Below are positions 17,274 through 26,234 of a stretch of 64,000 nt of DNA, piece after piece. The DNA comes from JAKSSE01 sp045597645 (GTDB taxonomy: Bacteria > Bacillota > Clostridia > Lachnospirales > Lachnospiraceae): contig JAZLKM010000027.1 of assembly GCA_045597645.1 (NCBI GenBank), positions 1-64,000 of the forward strand, written 5' to 3'. The notes below the pieces were generated by a model. It was not told the origin of the DNA. It did not search any database and worked only from the letters and a program-made list of their open reading frames with translations. The translations under genes and the position numbers were made by a program. Numbering within the stretch: the stretch's first letter is position 1; each line of letters starts with the position of its first letter.

Positions 17274-18227
17274 TTATCCCCAGTTGGTATGATCGTTTTT
17301 ACCAAGCAAAGCTTTTATATAGTAGTCTACTCTGCTTATTACTCCCTTGATGCCTTTTTCCTTTAGGTTGCGCCAAAATCCTCTCCAGTGCGTCTGAGCT
17401 TTGGTCTCTCTCTTAAGTGGCTTGTCGTTGTAAGGCGATGCTTTGTACGCCTCGTACCACTCATCTCCGCAAATGATATAGTCGTATTTCCATGGCTTGC
17501 CGCCTGTATCATAGTGGATTATCGTGGCATCCGCTGTGAGTGCTTCCTTGCTGTCATATTCTGTGCCATACAGGCCGTTTAGCATTTCCACAGTGTAATT
17601 ATTCTTCTGTATCCCCAGAAACTTATTAGGCGTACAGTTATACTTAAATGAGATATTCCCTATGCGGTCTCCCAGCACCATATTAAATGTCTGCTGGTCC
17701 ATTGAACCTCTGTCGCCCAGAGATTTCCTAACCTCCATCAATTGTGGTGCCAGCTTCTCATCTCTCATAGCCTTGGCATTGAATAGCAGTATTCCTGCAT
17801 TTATCAGCTTCCTGTCTTCAAAAAGCATATCAAGGCTAGGTACTCCTGCCAGGACATTGTCGCCAAGCTCAGTCTCGTACAGCTCAGTCAAGTCCCCTCT
17901 TACACAGATATCTCCATCCAGGTACACCAGCTTGTCATACTGCGGTATGAGATCACAGATATTAAACTTAAGACAGCATGCAATCGGTATATGCGCCAGC
18001 TGCTTTATATCTCTGTACATGTCAAGAGACGTCTCAATTATATGTAGATTACTGTCATTGCCTTCCACTGACTTTTCCAGCTCTCTTCTGGCATTATCAG
18101 AGCATTCTGCCATTACCACGAAAATGTCATATTCTGTGGTGGTCGCCTTATTCCTCAGTAGCGTCCATATGGCCACACCTGTCTGCATGACAAAATTTTC
18201 ATCTGTTATAAATACTACAGGTATCAT
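17274..18227 (-). CDS. Glycosyltransferase family 8
   Basis: The 317 aa retaining GT-A enzyme resembles LgtC-type galactosyl/glucosyltransferases. It begins with IPVVFITDENF, has the metal-binding DGD in KLVYLDGDICVRGDL near residue 95, and ends with the GT8 block IIHYDTGGKPWKYD. A basic C-terminal tail follows, as in membrane-associated LgtC relatives. I start it at 18227, which overlaps the upstream GT2 stop as ATGA and fits the family N-terminus. An ATG at 18242 would add five residues and is not excluded, since neither site has an ideal ribosome binding site. Confidence 0.9.
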   Translation of the reverse strand: MIPVVFITDENFVMQTGVAIWTLLRNKATTTEYDIFVVMAECSDNARRELEKSVEGNDSNLHIIETSLDMYRDIKQLAHIPIACCLKFNICDLIPQYDKLVYLDGDICVRGDLTELYETELGDNVLAGVPSLDMLFEDRKLINAGILLFNAKAMRDEKLAPQLMEVRKSLGDRGSMDQQTFNMVLGDRIGNISFKYNCTPNKFLGIQKNNYTVEMLNGLYGTEYDSKEALTADATIIHYDTGGKPWKYDYIICGDEWYEAYKASPYNDKPLKRETKAQTHWRGFWRNLKEKGIKGVISRVDYYIKALLGKNDHTNWG

Positions 18228-19240
18228 CCCTTGAATTTCCATTCTCTCTTCTGCTTATGCTTATTTCGAGCAGTCCAAATCTTGTACCAGATGCCTGGGT
18301 GTTTATATCCCAATGTTACAAGCTGCCTCTTGCGTTTACCCACACTGCCAGCTTCAATATCTAACACCCAGCCTTTATATTGCTCAAACAACTCTGCGTA
18401 ACCTTGATGCGACTTGCTCACTTCATCCGGGAGCTCAGCTCTAATTCTGGTCATTATATTGCAGGCTGCATATTTTGCCAGAAGGACATTCTTCTCGTCC
18501 TTGTCAGCGTAAAATTCTATCTGCTCCATGCGCGCTGTCAGTGAGTCGAACAGTACTCTTGCCCTCTGAGCGTCATCATGAGTGATACTATCACCGCGTT
18601 TAGACTGATAGAAATATGTCTCTGCATATACCAGTCCCACTTTTTCTGCTGCCCAGTACAGCTTGTAAGTGGTGGCCATATCTTCGCAGAGTCTTCCAGT
18701 TGGAAAACCAATTCCATCAAATACACTGCGCTTATACAGCTTTGTCTGTACCACGGTTGCTCCACTGCCATACCTATTTTCCAGCTGGCATCTGGCGAAT
18801 TCCCGTCCGCTCATCACTACCACTTCCTGGTCCTCAGGTACGTACTCCAGTATGGTGGTATCATCCATGAAGGAATATACCAGGCACTCCGCTATATCCA
18901 GCTGATTTTCGCTCATGGCATTGTAAAGTATCTCTATATGCCTTTGATGCACCAGGTCGTCACTGTCCACATATGTAATGAGCCCCCCCGTAGTCTTGTT
19001 AAGCCCTACGTTTCTGGCATTTGCCAGATCGCACATCTCCTCATATACAATTCTAATGCGCTCATCTCTTGAAGCCCATTCCTCAGCCAATGCCTGGCTA
19101 TTATCCTTTGAAGGCTGCACTACCAGCAGTATCTCCAGGTTGTCATAGGTCTGGTTTACGATGCTGTTTAGGCATCTGTCCAGATATTTTTCTACGTTAT
19201 AGACCGGTACAACTACCGATATCAGCGGTCTATCTGTCAT
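18224..19240 (-). CDS. Glycosyltransferase family 2 (GT-A fold)
   Basis: The 338 aa enzyme shows VVVPVYNVEKYLDRCLNS at the start, the metal-binding DSDD in LITYVDSDDLVH near residue 95, and RLCEDMATTYKLYW in the acceptor domain. It is similar to the next gene upstream and to the gene at 72-1064, suggesting repeated duplication within operon B. One unusual point is the ARNVGLNKTTGG loop in place of the common ARN(x)GI(x)xAxGE. Overlaps its neighbours by four bases on each side. Donor and acceptor unknown. Confidence 0.9.
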   Translation of the reverse strand: MTDRPLISVVVPVYNVEKYLDRCLNSIVNQTYDNLEILLVVQPSKDNSQALAEEWASRDERIRIVYEEMCDLANARNVGLNKTTGGLITYVDSDDLVHQRHIEILYNAMSENQLDIAECLVYSFMDDTTILEYVPEDQEVVVMSGREFARCQLENRYGSGATVVQTKLYKRSVFDGIGFPTGRLCEDMATTYKLYWAAEKVGLVYAETYFYQSKRGDSITHDDAQRARVLFDSLTARMEQIEFYADKDEKNVLLAKYAACNIMTRIRAELPDEVSKSHQGYAELFEQYKGWVLDIEAGSVGKRKRQLVTLGYKHPGIWYKIWTARNKHKQKREWKFKG

Positions 19241-20208
19241 TTCATTCCTCTTATCTTTTCATACATCTGCTCACTTATCGTAAATAGATGTAGCTTTATC
19301 TTGGATTTGATTCCAAGGGGCAGCCCCTTCAATTCATTTCCAAGGACTTCTCTGTACCTATGGCGCAGCTCATTAACATCTACCAGTGGCTCATCTTCCT
19401 TTTTGCCTAGCAATATAAGATGTGCCAGATTACTCTCGTATCTGTCCCAGGCAATAGCACAAAGCTCTTTGTCGCCACGTGACTTGTAGAACTCTGCCTG
19501 CTCCTTAAATGCCTCCAGATGGTCATTGATTTTAGACACATATCTCTGGTCAGCCATTATGCTACCCTCTCGCTGTCTGTAGTAACACAGCTGAGCCGGT
19601 AGATATGCCACTTTCTCCAAATCATAGAGCACCAGATGTGTGGTGGCTGCATCCTCAAACACCCTGCCCTCCGGATATCTGACCCTGGCAAACTGCTCTG
19701 CTCTATACAGCTTGTTCCAAGCTATTACGCTAAGACCTGTCATAAGGTCTCCTTGGAGCAAAAGGACCTGCCTTCCTGTATAATAACTAGGTTCATCTCC
19801 CAGCCCTTCTACCTCTTTCATATTTTCCAGGGTAGCATTTTCATCCACAAACGTCCTGCCGCAGAACACCAAGTCTGCACTGCTCTCATCCATAGTATTC
19901 ATGAGTAGCTCCAGCGCCCTTGGATGCAGAGCATCATCTCCATCGAGGAAAAACAAATACTCACCCTTCGCATTCTCAATTCCAGTATTTCTGGCTGCTG
20001 AAAGGCCTCCATTTTCCCGATGAATCACTCGAATCCTGCTATCGTATGATGCATATGCATCACTTAATCTGCCGCTGTCATCAGTGCTGCCATCGTCCAC
20101 CAGAATTATCTCGTAGTCGCTATAAGTCTGTCCTAATACAGAGTCCACGCAGCACTGGAGATATTTTTCTATGTTGTATATAGGTATGATTACACTAATC
20201 ATTGGCAT
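19237..20208 (-). CDS. Glycosyltransferase family 2 (GT-A fold)
   Basis: The 323 aa enzyme has all main GT2 motifs: VIIPIYNIEKYLQCCVDSVL at the N-terminus, LVDDGSTDDSG, SAARNTGIENAKGEY and the metal-binding DGDD at about residue 95. The acceptor-side EDAATTHLVLY follows near 195. The C-terminal 60 residues are basic. It follows the deacetylase gene by 13 bases and overlaps the next GT2 gene as ATGA. It probably extends the lipid-linked oligosaccharide of operon B; the sugar cannot be named. Confidence 0.91.
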   Translation of the reverse strand: MPMISVIIPIYNIEKYLQCCVDSVLGQTYSDYEIILVDDGSTDDSGRLSDAYASYDSRIRVIHRENGGLSAARNTGIENAKGEYLFFLDGDDALHPRALELLMNTMDESSADLVFCGRTFVDENATLENMKEVEGLGDEPSYYTGRQVLLLQGDLMTGLSVIAWNKLYRAEQFARVRYPEGRVFEDAATTHLVLYDLEKVAYLPAQLCYYRQREGSIMADQRYVSKINDHLEAFKEQAEFYKSRGDKELCAIAWDRYESNLAHLILLGKKEDEPLVDVNELRHRYREVLGNELKGLPLGIKSKIKLHLFTISEQMYEKIRGMK

Positions 20209-20221
20209 TCCCGGTATCTTG

Positions 20222-21187
20222 CTATTTTGACAGCTCTATGTATCTCTCACTCTTGGGAGGGTAGTCATTGCAATCAAGTCTGGGCAATAGCATCGCGTCC
20301 TCCTGCCCTATGATTGCTACCCTCGGCTCCACAGTCACTCCCAGCTTCGCTCCTATTGACCTGCAATACTCACAAGTGCCCTCGTTATAACCGCCGTAGG
20401 GATAGTTCATTACCCACGCGTTTCTATCTATGAACTCATCTATCGCATCAAGTCCCTTGTCCACATCCCTGCGCATATCCTCATCGTTAAGGCTGGACAG
20501 CCAGTAATGGCTGTAGCCATGGCAGCCTATGAACATGCCGTCTGCCTTCATGAGTCGAAGCTGATCTCTGTTTAGGTACAATTCATTCGCAAATATTTTC
20601 TGCGGCACACCGACGTACTGATCAAACAGCTCATTGGTTATTATGTCTCGCAGCCTCTCCGGCACACCCTTTTGCAATATTCTCTTCACAAAGATTGTGT
20701 CAGGACCATCGAATTTGCCCGCTATGGCATACTGCTCATATAGCTCTGCCGCCGTAGGAATATCAAATTCAGCCCCCCTATAGTAGTCCAGCTTTTCCTT
20801 TACTGTGGCCACAAGCTTTGATATCTCTCCTGATGCCAGCACGAAGTGTATCTTGTTGACCCCCAGCAGCTCTCTCTCCTCTAACACATTGCCTGGTACG
20901 AAAAATGAACCCTGCATACCGTGCTCTTTTAGCACTGGAAAAGCCGCTGAATAATGATCTATATATCCGTCATCGAAGGTAAGCAATAATGCTTTTTCAG
21001 GTAGCAGCTCTCGCTCTGGGTGCTCCTGAGCCTCAATCACCTGCTCCATTGTTACCACATTGAAGTTGGCGTCAAAGAACTCTATCTGTTTTTTGAAGAG
21101 CTCATAGTCGAGCCCCTTTATTTCAGGGTATCTGCTGCCCTTCAAATCTCTTACAAAGTGATATACAGCTATCTGTAACTTCTGCAA
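20222..21187 (-). CDS. Polysaccharide deacetylase (NodB/CE4 domain)
   Basis: The enzyme removes an N- or O-acetyl group from a sugar in a metal-dependent reaction. The 321 aa protein carries the NodB motif 1 TFDDGY near residue 70, with the catalytic Asp and metal-binding Asp. Motif 2 is HGYSH near 220, giving the two metal-binding His, and a later Arg/Tyr block (VMNYPYGGYN) corresponds to motif 3. There is no signal peptide or membrane segment, so it probably acts in the cytoplasm on a lipid-linked or nucleotide-linked sugar. Its place next to two GNAT genes and a carrier protein suggests that it frees an amine for a different acyl group. Confidence 0.88.
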   Translation of the reverse strand: MQKLQIAVYHFVRDLKGSRYPEIKGLDYELFKKQIEFFDANFNVVTMEQVIEAQEHPERELLPEKALLLTFDDGYIDHYSAAFPVLKEHGMQGSFFVPGNVLEERELLGVNKIHFVLASGEISKLVATVKEKLDYYRGAEFDIPTAAELYEQYAIAGKFDGPDTIFVKRILQKGVPERLRDIITNELFDQYVGVPQKIFANELYLNRDQLRLMKADGMFIGCHGYSHYWLSSLNDEDMRRDVDKGLDAIDEFIDRNAWVMNYPYGGYNEGTCEYCRSIGAKLGVTVEPRVAIIGQEDAMLLPRLDCNDYPPKSERYIELSK

Positions 21188-21214
21188 TTTATATACCTCT
21201 CTAGCTAGGTCCCA

Positions 21215-22321
21215 TTATGTATTCGGCCTATCCTGATCGCCATCTGCCTTAAATATTCTAGTGCCCTCAGTGCAGTAAAAGCTCCACATGTCTACATTGC
21301 GCTGCTCAAACGGATCAAAATACTGAGGTATGATATTTTCACTCTCATATCTATCAGCGAATCCCGCTTCAAGTATGTAGTCTCTTGTAAGCCCGTACTC
21401 GTAAAAGTCTACATATTCAAGGTTCTCTGCCACAAGTCTGTCAGTGAAAAACTTTCTGGTGCCAGCTAACAGCATCTCATCTCCTATGTAATCAACGATA
21501 CGCAGCACCTTGGCTCCGTTAGCCTCCACGACTCTGGTCATGAGCAGCGCCCCCACTGCTCCGTCGTCGTATGGCAAGCCCCACACCTCATAGGTGAATC
21601 TGGGATGTTCAAAATATCTATGGCTCAGATACTCGTTATCCTTGTACGGGATTACATCAAGGCTCTCAACATCGAACGCCACTTTAAGCTCATCCATAGT
21701 ATTAAATCTTATTGGATTCACCTGTCGGCTTATTGGATTTACCCGTGGATCGGTTGCGCTCTCAGCGTCTTTGCTGCATTTCTGCGCCCCTGCATCAGTA
21801 TCATTTATGCCTTCAGCATTTCGGCTTTTATTTATAACTGCTATTTTGAACTCAGCCTTCTGAGGATTTAGCATGTAGAAATGCTCCATCCTGACAACCT
21901 TGCGCTTAAAGACTCTCTCCTCTATGCGTCCGGTGGTATCAAGAGTCATTCCGTTGCCAAGCTCATCTCTGCATCCGCTTAATGCTCCAACTCTTTTGGC
22001 TAGCTCCAGGCCCAGTAGTGGCAGATTACCTCTGTCGCTATTTGCCTTCCAGAGGCTCCCCCAGGTGTCGTAGACCTTCGCATTAGGTCCTAGCGCTGTT
22101 GGCAGGTATCCAAAGACTGCCTCTATCTGATTTGTGTCCTTGTCTATCGCTATTACAAAATAGACCTTACCGTCACGCTGATAGCAGTACTCGAAGAACT
22201 CTCTGTCTCTTGAGAGAAGATGATTTTTCCTCCAGTATGTACCTATGAAGTACATTATCTGTGGGATATCTTCCGGTGTCGCCAGTCGGATATCATATTT
22301 TTCATCAAAATGATTTGCCAT
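21215..22321 (-). CDS. GNAT-like acyltransferase
   Basis: The 368 aa cytoplasmic protein starts with YDIRLATPEDIPQIMYFIG, the usual first strand and helix of a GNAT acyltransferase. VYFVIAIDKDTNQIEAVFGY follows, matching the beta-hairpin of that fold. A second half (about 190-368) again looks GNAT-like, suggesting a tandem or expanded fold. The region at about residues 165-205 is low complexity. I do not know a characterised homologue. The one-base overlap with the carrier protein gene suggests that the acyl donor is the acyl-carrier protein rather than acyl-CoA, and the acceptor an amino sugar. This is inference. Confidence 0.6.
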   Translation of the reverse strand: MANHFDEKYDIRLATPEDIPQIMYFIGTYWRKNHLLSRDREFFEYCYQRDGKVYFVIAIDKDTNQIEAVFGYLPTALGPNAKVYDTWGSLWKANSDRGNLPLLGLELAKRVGALSGCRDELGNGMTLDTTGRIEERVFKRKVVRMEHFYMLNPQKAEFKIAVINKSRNAEGINDTDAGAQKCSKDAESATDPRVNPISRQVNPIRFNTMDELKVAFDVESLDVIPYKDNEYLSHRYFEHPRFTYEVWGLPYDDGAVGALLMTRVVEANGAKVLRIVDYIGDEMLLAGTRKFFTDRLVAENLEYVDFYEYGLTRDYILEAGFADRYESENIIPQYFDPFEQRNVDMWSFYCTEGTRIFKADGDQDRPNT

Positions 22322-22551
22322 TATTCCTCTATAAGTGACTCCATAAGTGCGATTATTTTGTCCTTATTTCCAAAATTATCTGCTATTACCAGGGATGCAT
22401 CGATCTCGATTCCGAATTCCTCCTCCAGGCTGTATACAATGTCAATCAGTCCGAAGCTGTCGATTATGCCGTCCTCAATCATGTTGTCGCCGTCATAGTC
22501 GATAATCTCATCGTTAGCATCCTCAAGTATTGCCAGTATTCTCTCTTCCAT
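22321..22551 (-). CDS. Acyl carrier protein (DltC-like)
   Basis: The 76 aa acidic protein is a phosphopantetheine carrier. The attachment serine is Ser32 in the motif GIIDSFGLIDIV, and the following EEEFGIEI is the usual recognition helix. Length and charge match DltC and single-domain peptidyl carriers. The start has GAGGAG five bases upstream. It lies between two GNAT genes, two genes after an adenylating ligase, the likely partner that loads it. A housekeeping fatty-acid role is unlikely because no fatty-acid genes are nearby. Confidence 0.88.
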   Translation of the reverse strand: MEERILAILEDANDEIIDYDGDNMIEDGIIDSFGLIDIVYSLEEEFGIEIDASLVIADNFGNKDKIIALMESLIEE

Positions 22552-22627
22552 AGCGTCTCCTCATTTATGCGGTTATAGTCCTAGCACCGCCCAATTTCTA
22601 TTTTGCTTATAGCTATCAACTTATCAG

Positions 22628-23488
22628 CTAGTCAGCACTTGGTCTTGCTACAAGTGTCAATTTATAGTCTGCTGTCTTTTTGTATCCAAACTCATCATGG
22701 AGCCTTAGTGAGGATATATTTTTCTCCTCCACCCAGGCATTTAGTCGCCGCACATCAGGGCGGGCTGAAACTATCTCTATGAGCCTTCGTTCAACCTGCT
22801 TCGAGTATCCTCTGCACCTCATATCGACGGGTGTATATACATATTCCTCTGTAGCTATTCCACTTTTTATCCTGTATATCGCAGCAGCACACAGCTCATC
22901 CGAAAGGCTTGCTATGACAATATCTGTCTCATCCATATAGGCCTGCAGTCTGCTTCTTGGTGGAAGCTGAGCCCCTATCGGGTCAAAGCAGTCATATATC
23001 TGCTCATAGGCTTCTATTGTCTTGTCTTCGGAAAATGTCACCTCGCTCTTGGCGCTTAATGCATCGGCACCCTCATTTTTCGGCTGCGCACTCACCTGCT
23101 GTAATTCACTCGCATGCAGTTTTATTTCATAGCGGTTGTATTTTTTTGCTGCCTCAAATCCATTTTGCAAAAGAGCTGCTGTAACTTCGCTGCAGCGCTC
23201 CTTGCCAGTCTTCTCGTATATCTCAGTGATGACAGGCAGCTGTGTCTCGTACTCTGGCATCACATACTCAGTGGGCTTATTTGTGATAAAGTACAATCTG
23301 CACAGGTCATCCTGCTTCACCAACACGCTCACCGAATTATCACCCGCGGTCCACAGGACCTGCGTCATTTTGAGGCTGTCCTCTATCTCAGTGCCTATCA
23401 TTGGATAATTGGTTACCACCCGACCGTCTGACTTTAGCCTTTTATATTCTTCTGCTATTAGATTTGCATCTGTGAGTACCTGCCACAT
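22628..23488 (-). CDS. GNAT family N-acyltransferase
   Basis: The 286 aa protein has an ill-defined N-terminal domain (1-150) and a C-terminal GNAT domain. The latter shows AAAIYRIKSGIATEEYVYTP, then RCRGYSKQVERRLIEIV, which is the R/Q-x-x-G-x pyrophosphate loop, and finally NAWVEEKNISSLRLHDEFGYKK, the standard last helix and strand. It lies between the ligase and the carrier protein genes. A GNAT next to a ligase and carrier protein may transfer the aminoacyl or acyl group to an amino sugar. A 76-base gap with no clear promoter separates it from the carrier gene. Confidence 0.8.
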   Translation of the reverse strand: MWQVLTDANLIAEEYKRLKSDGRVVTNYPMIGTEIEDSLKMTQVLWTAGDNSVSVLVKQDDLCRLYFITNKPTEYVMPEYETQLPVITEIYEKTGKERCSEVTAALLQNGFEAAKKYNRYEIKLHASELQQVSAQPKNEGADALSAKSEVTFSEDKTIEAYEQIYDCFDPIGAQLPPRSRLQAYMDETDIVIASLSDELCAAAIYRIKSGIATEEYVYTPVDMRCRGYSKQVERRLIEIVSARPDVRRLNAWVEEKNISSLRLHDEFGYKKTADYKLTLVARPSAD

Positions 23489-23496
23489 ACTATTCC

Positions 23497-25014
23497 CTAC
23501 AGATTTTCCTTCAGCTTTACTCTGTCTATCTTGCCGTTTGCGTTAAGTGGCATCACTGGTACATTTACCACCTTGCCAGGTATCATGTATTCAGGCACCA
23601 TCGTCTTTAGCTTTTCTGACACCCATGCCTTTTCTATAGCGGTCTCGCTCTCCACTATGAGTACAATACGGCTGTGCTTCTCGTCATATATACAGCAGCA
23701 TCTAGGTATCTCATCCAGTGATGATGCCGCTGTCTCTATCTCGCCCAGCTCTATTCTGTGTCCCAGGTGCTTTATCTGAAAATCCTTGCGGCAGGAGTAA
23801 AGTATCTCGCCTCTCTCATTGTAGGACACCAAATCTCCTGTCCTGTATATTTTTTCCTCATATACCGTGTTGAGTGGATTCTGCACAAAGGCTGCATCTG
23901 TCTTCTCAGGGTTGCCGTAATATCCTACAGCCAGCGATGTACCCTGCACACAGAGCTCTCCCACGATTCCAGGCTCTGTGATCAGCTTATCCTCGTCATC
24001 CAATAGAAGTATGCGAGTGTTCGGCATCGGACCACCTATGGGGAGTGTCTCATCATCGTCAAACTCTCTGTCCACTATGTAGAAGGTACATGCGTCCGTA
24101 ATCTCTGTCGGTCCATAGAGATTGGCATATACTGCATTAGGTATAAAGCTCCTCCAATAGTTGAGCTGCTTATTGGGCATCACCTCTCCGCAGAACAGTA
24201 TGCGCTTTAATACGCTAGACATATCCACATTCTTTAGAGCTCGAAGCTTCGCCACGGCTATAAGTGCTGACGGTACCCAGAAAATAGTATTGATATCATT
24301 TTCTTTTATGTACTCCAAAAGAGGTACCGGCTGTGAGAAGAGAGCTGACGGTATGATATATAACGTAGCTCCTGTCTTCATGCATGAATAAATGTCGAGT
24401 ATTGAGTTGTCAAAGTAAAATGGTGCCTGATTGCCAAAGGCATCTTCACTGGTAACTTCAAACTGCGATGTCACCCAGTCTGTGTAATCAATCACAGATC
24501 TGTGACGTATGCCTACTCCCTTTGGCACCCCAGTGGAGCCTGAGGTAAAGAGCACATATAGCAAATCCGTATCTAGTATCTGGGCTGTAGCCTTTGCTAC
24601 ATTGGCCTCGTCATCCGGAGCCGGTGTAACATCATCATAGATTATCACCTCTCCATCATATCCAAACTCTGCCAGACCGGCCTGTAGCTCTCTGGTAGTT
24701 ATGATAATCTCCGGCTCTAATATCTCCAGGATTTTCTGCACTCTGCTGCTTGGCATGGTTACATCTATAGGTGAATAAAAATCCCCTGCATATGCGATAC
24801 CTGCAAAGCATACTAGTACGCCCGTGCTTTTCTCCATATAGACAGCCACCGGCTTGCCACTCTCTGGTTGAATCTGTAGGACTTTTGCTGCAATTGCCTG
24901 CGCCATTTTGCGCCATTGTCCAAATGTCACCTGTCCATTCTCGTCTACCAGCGCCGCCTTATTTTCATATACTCTGGCAGTCTCGTCGAGCCATTGCGTT
25001 ACATTAATCTGCAT
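23497..25014 (-). CDS. Amino acid (or acyl) adenylating ligase, DltA-like
   Basis: The enzyme activates a carboxylic acid with ATP and loads it on a carrier protein. The 505 aa protein has the adenylation motifs: FTSGSTGVPKG (P-loop, near 160), YGPTE (near 295), YRTGDLV (near 380), HRIELGEIE (near 405) and NANGKIDR with the C-terminal catalytic Lys. PFYFDNSILDIY contains the Asp that holds the alpha-amino group in amino-acid-activating members. By manual alignment, the Cys that DltA uses to select D-Ala seems replaced by Val in VPSALIAVA, so the substrate may not be D-alanine. It is the first gene of operon B; AGGGAG lies seven bases before the ATG. No dltB or dltD is present, arguing against teichoic acid alanylation. 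Confidence 0.88.
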   Translation of the reverse strand: MQINVTQWLDETARVYENKAALVDENGQVTFGQWRKMAQAIAAKVLQIQPESGKPVAVYMEKSTGVLVCFAGIAYAGDFYSPIDVTMPSSRVQKILEILEPEIIITTRELQAGLAEFGYDGEVIIYDDVTPAPDDEANVAKATAQILDTDLLYVLFTSGSTGVPKGVGIRHRSVIDYTDWVTSQFEVTSEDAFGNQAPFYFDNSILDIYSCMKTGATLYIIPSALFSQPVPLLEYIKENDINTIFWVPSALIAVAKLRALKNVDMSSVLKRILFCGEVMPNKQLNYWRSFIPNAVYANLYGPTEITDACTFYIVDREFDDDETLPIGGPMPNTRILLLDDEDKLITEPGIVGELCVQGTSLAVGYYGNPEKTDAAFVQNPLNTVYEEKIYRTGDLVSYNERGEILYSCRKDFQIKHLGHRIELGEIETAASSLDEIPRCCCIYDEKHSRIVLIVESETAIEKAWVSEKLKTMVPEYMIPGKVVNVPVMPLNANGKIDRVKLKENL

Positions 25015-25066
25015 TCTATCTCCCTATGCCTTTTGCAATAAAAAACGCTAGTCTTTCTGCAAATTG

Positions 25067-25086
25067 GCAATAATTATCCATATTGC
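25067..25086 (-). promoter_or_regulatory. Small hairpin in the leader of operon B
   Basis: GCAATA and TATTGC are inverted around an eight-base loop in the leader between the promoter and the first gene. The stem is only six pairs. It could be a leader signal for antitermination or may be a chance feature. Confidence 0.25.
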
Positions 25087-25101
25087 ATAGTTAACTAACG
25101 T

Positions 25102-25130
25102 ATTTTATCAAATTTAGAGGTGATATGCAA
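25102..25130 (-). promoter_or_regulatory. Sigma-A-type promoter of operon B
   Basis: On the minus strand a -35 box TTGCAT (25130..25125) and a -10 box TAAAAT (25107..25102) are separated by exactly 17 bases. Transcription would start near 25095 and leave a leader of about 80 bases before the ligase ATG at 25014. It lies directly behind the terminator of operon A, so the two units are separate. Boxes are close to consensus but were found by eye. Confidence 0.65.
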
Positions 25131-25146
25131 ATCTGTTGACCATCAC

Positions 25147-25188
25147 AAAAAAGCCAAAAGACCTGCTCTGAGCTGGCCCTTTTGGCTT
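25147..25188 (-). terminator. Rho-independent terminator of operon A
   Basis: In minus-strand RNA, AAGCCAAAAG pairs with CTTTTGGCTT around an inner part containing GGCC and AGCTCAGAGCA, followed by TTTTTTG. It starts at the stop codon of the last gene of operon A at 25188. The stem is A/G-rich at the base and the T-run is six long. Confidence 0.85.
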
Positions 25189-26234
25189 TATTTTCTCACC
25201 TCTATATATGCCCTTATTATCTCATTTACATATTTGTCAGCATTGCTGTACGCGCACGCTCTGTTCTGAGCCTTACTCTGCTTCGCAGCATATATCTGTG
25301 GGTCGCTATTCTCTCTAAAATAGCATTCTACAAACTCACTCTCAGTACTACACAGCTTACCGCACTCATCTGTCACTATCTCCGCAAGTCCTCCCACCGG
25401 GCATGCCATCACCGGAGTCCCCATAGCCATAGCTTCCAAAGCCACCAGACCAAAGCCCTCCCATCTGGAAGGCATCACCAGATATTTGCTCTGTCTCATG
25501 TAGACGTAAGGGTCATCCACGAATCCCTTGAACTCCACATTTTTGCTAAGACCAAGCGAATCTGCCAGTTCCTTACATTCATCCCAAAGCTCGCCTCGCC
25601 CTAGCATGACTGCCCTAATATCCGACTCTGTCTCACTTATTTTCTTCACTATTCTGATGAAAGCCTGTGGATTTTTCTGCTCCGTGAATCTACCCACAAA
25701 CAGTAAATCCGACTCATACTCGTCTCTTCTTGGTACCTCGTAGGACTCGTTCAATATACGCGACATATCGAAGGGATTACCTACCACGCGAAGCTTATCG
25801 CCCATGGCTTTCTTAAATACAAAGCCATCGCCCACCGACTTCGATACCGTCAGTATTCTTGCATATCCCTTGCAAGACAGGGCATACGCTATTGTCTTTG
25901 GATTTATGTGTGACATCCACGGATGGTTGTCATGCAAATGGCTAATAACGGGTATCTTTGTCTTTTTTGCTGCTGCCTGTGCCAGAATACTGGCAGTGAA
26001 ATCATGAGCATGTATAATTGCAGGACTAAATTTTGCAATTGCCTCTTTTATAGTCTTAAGGCTCAGCTCATTCACTCCATAGTACTCTATACCTCTGGCC
26101 GTCACCTGCTGCTTCACACTGCCCTTTCTGGACATATATATGCTTCTGTCCTCAGGCATCCCAGCAATAATCGAGCAGGCCACATTCTCTGCGCCGGAAA
26201 ATTCATTTGATTTTAATATATGCAGTATCGTCAT
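25188..26234 (-). CDS. Glycosyltransferase family 4
   Basis: The 348 aa GT-B enzyme starts with ILHILKSNEFSGAENVACSI, where SGAEN is the glycine-rich acceptor loop of GT4. LLFVGRFTEQKNPQAFI opens the donor domain near residue 185. The EX7E motif is in WEGFGLVALEAMAMGTPVMA near residue 265. It is the last gene of operon A, ending at the terminator, and its start overlaps the Wzz-like gene by one base. It probably adds a late sugar of the operon A unit; the donor is unknown. Confidence 0.89.
   Translation of the reverse strand: MTILHILKSNEFSGAENVACSIIAGMPEDRSIYMSRKGSVKQQVTARGIEYYGVNELSLKTIKEAIAKFSPAIIHAHDFTASILAQAAAKKTKIPVISHLHDNHPWMSHINPKTIAYALSCKGYARILTVSKSVGDGFVFKKAMGDKLRVVGNPFDMSRILNESYEVPRRDEYESDLLFVGRFTEQKNPQAFIRIVKKISETESDIRAVMLGRGELWDECKELADSLGLSKNVEFKGFVDDPYVYMRQSKYLVMPSRWEGFGLVALEAMAMGTPVMACPVGGLAEIVTDECGKLCSTESEFVECYFRENSDPQIYAAKQSKAQNRACAYSNADKYVNEIIRAYIEVRK

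Noticed and set aside
17662..18234. Plus-strand open frame of 190 codons
   Set aside because: Antisense to the GT8 gene, whose DGD and KPW motifs are intact; the plus-strand product shows no domain.
22552..22627. Possible internal promoter in the 76-base gap before the carrier protein gene
   Set aside because: No -35/-10 pair with proper spacing was found; only the ribosome site GAGGAG is clear.
23497..25014. Ligase and carrier as a D-alanine teichoic acid system (dlt)
   Set aside because: dltB and dltD are absent, the DltA selectivity Cys seems missing, and GNATs plus a deacetylase are the neighbours.
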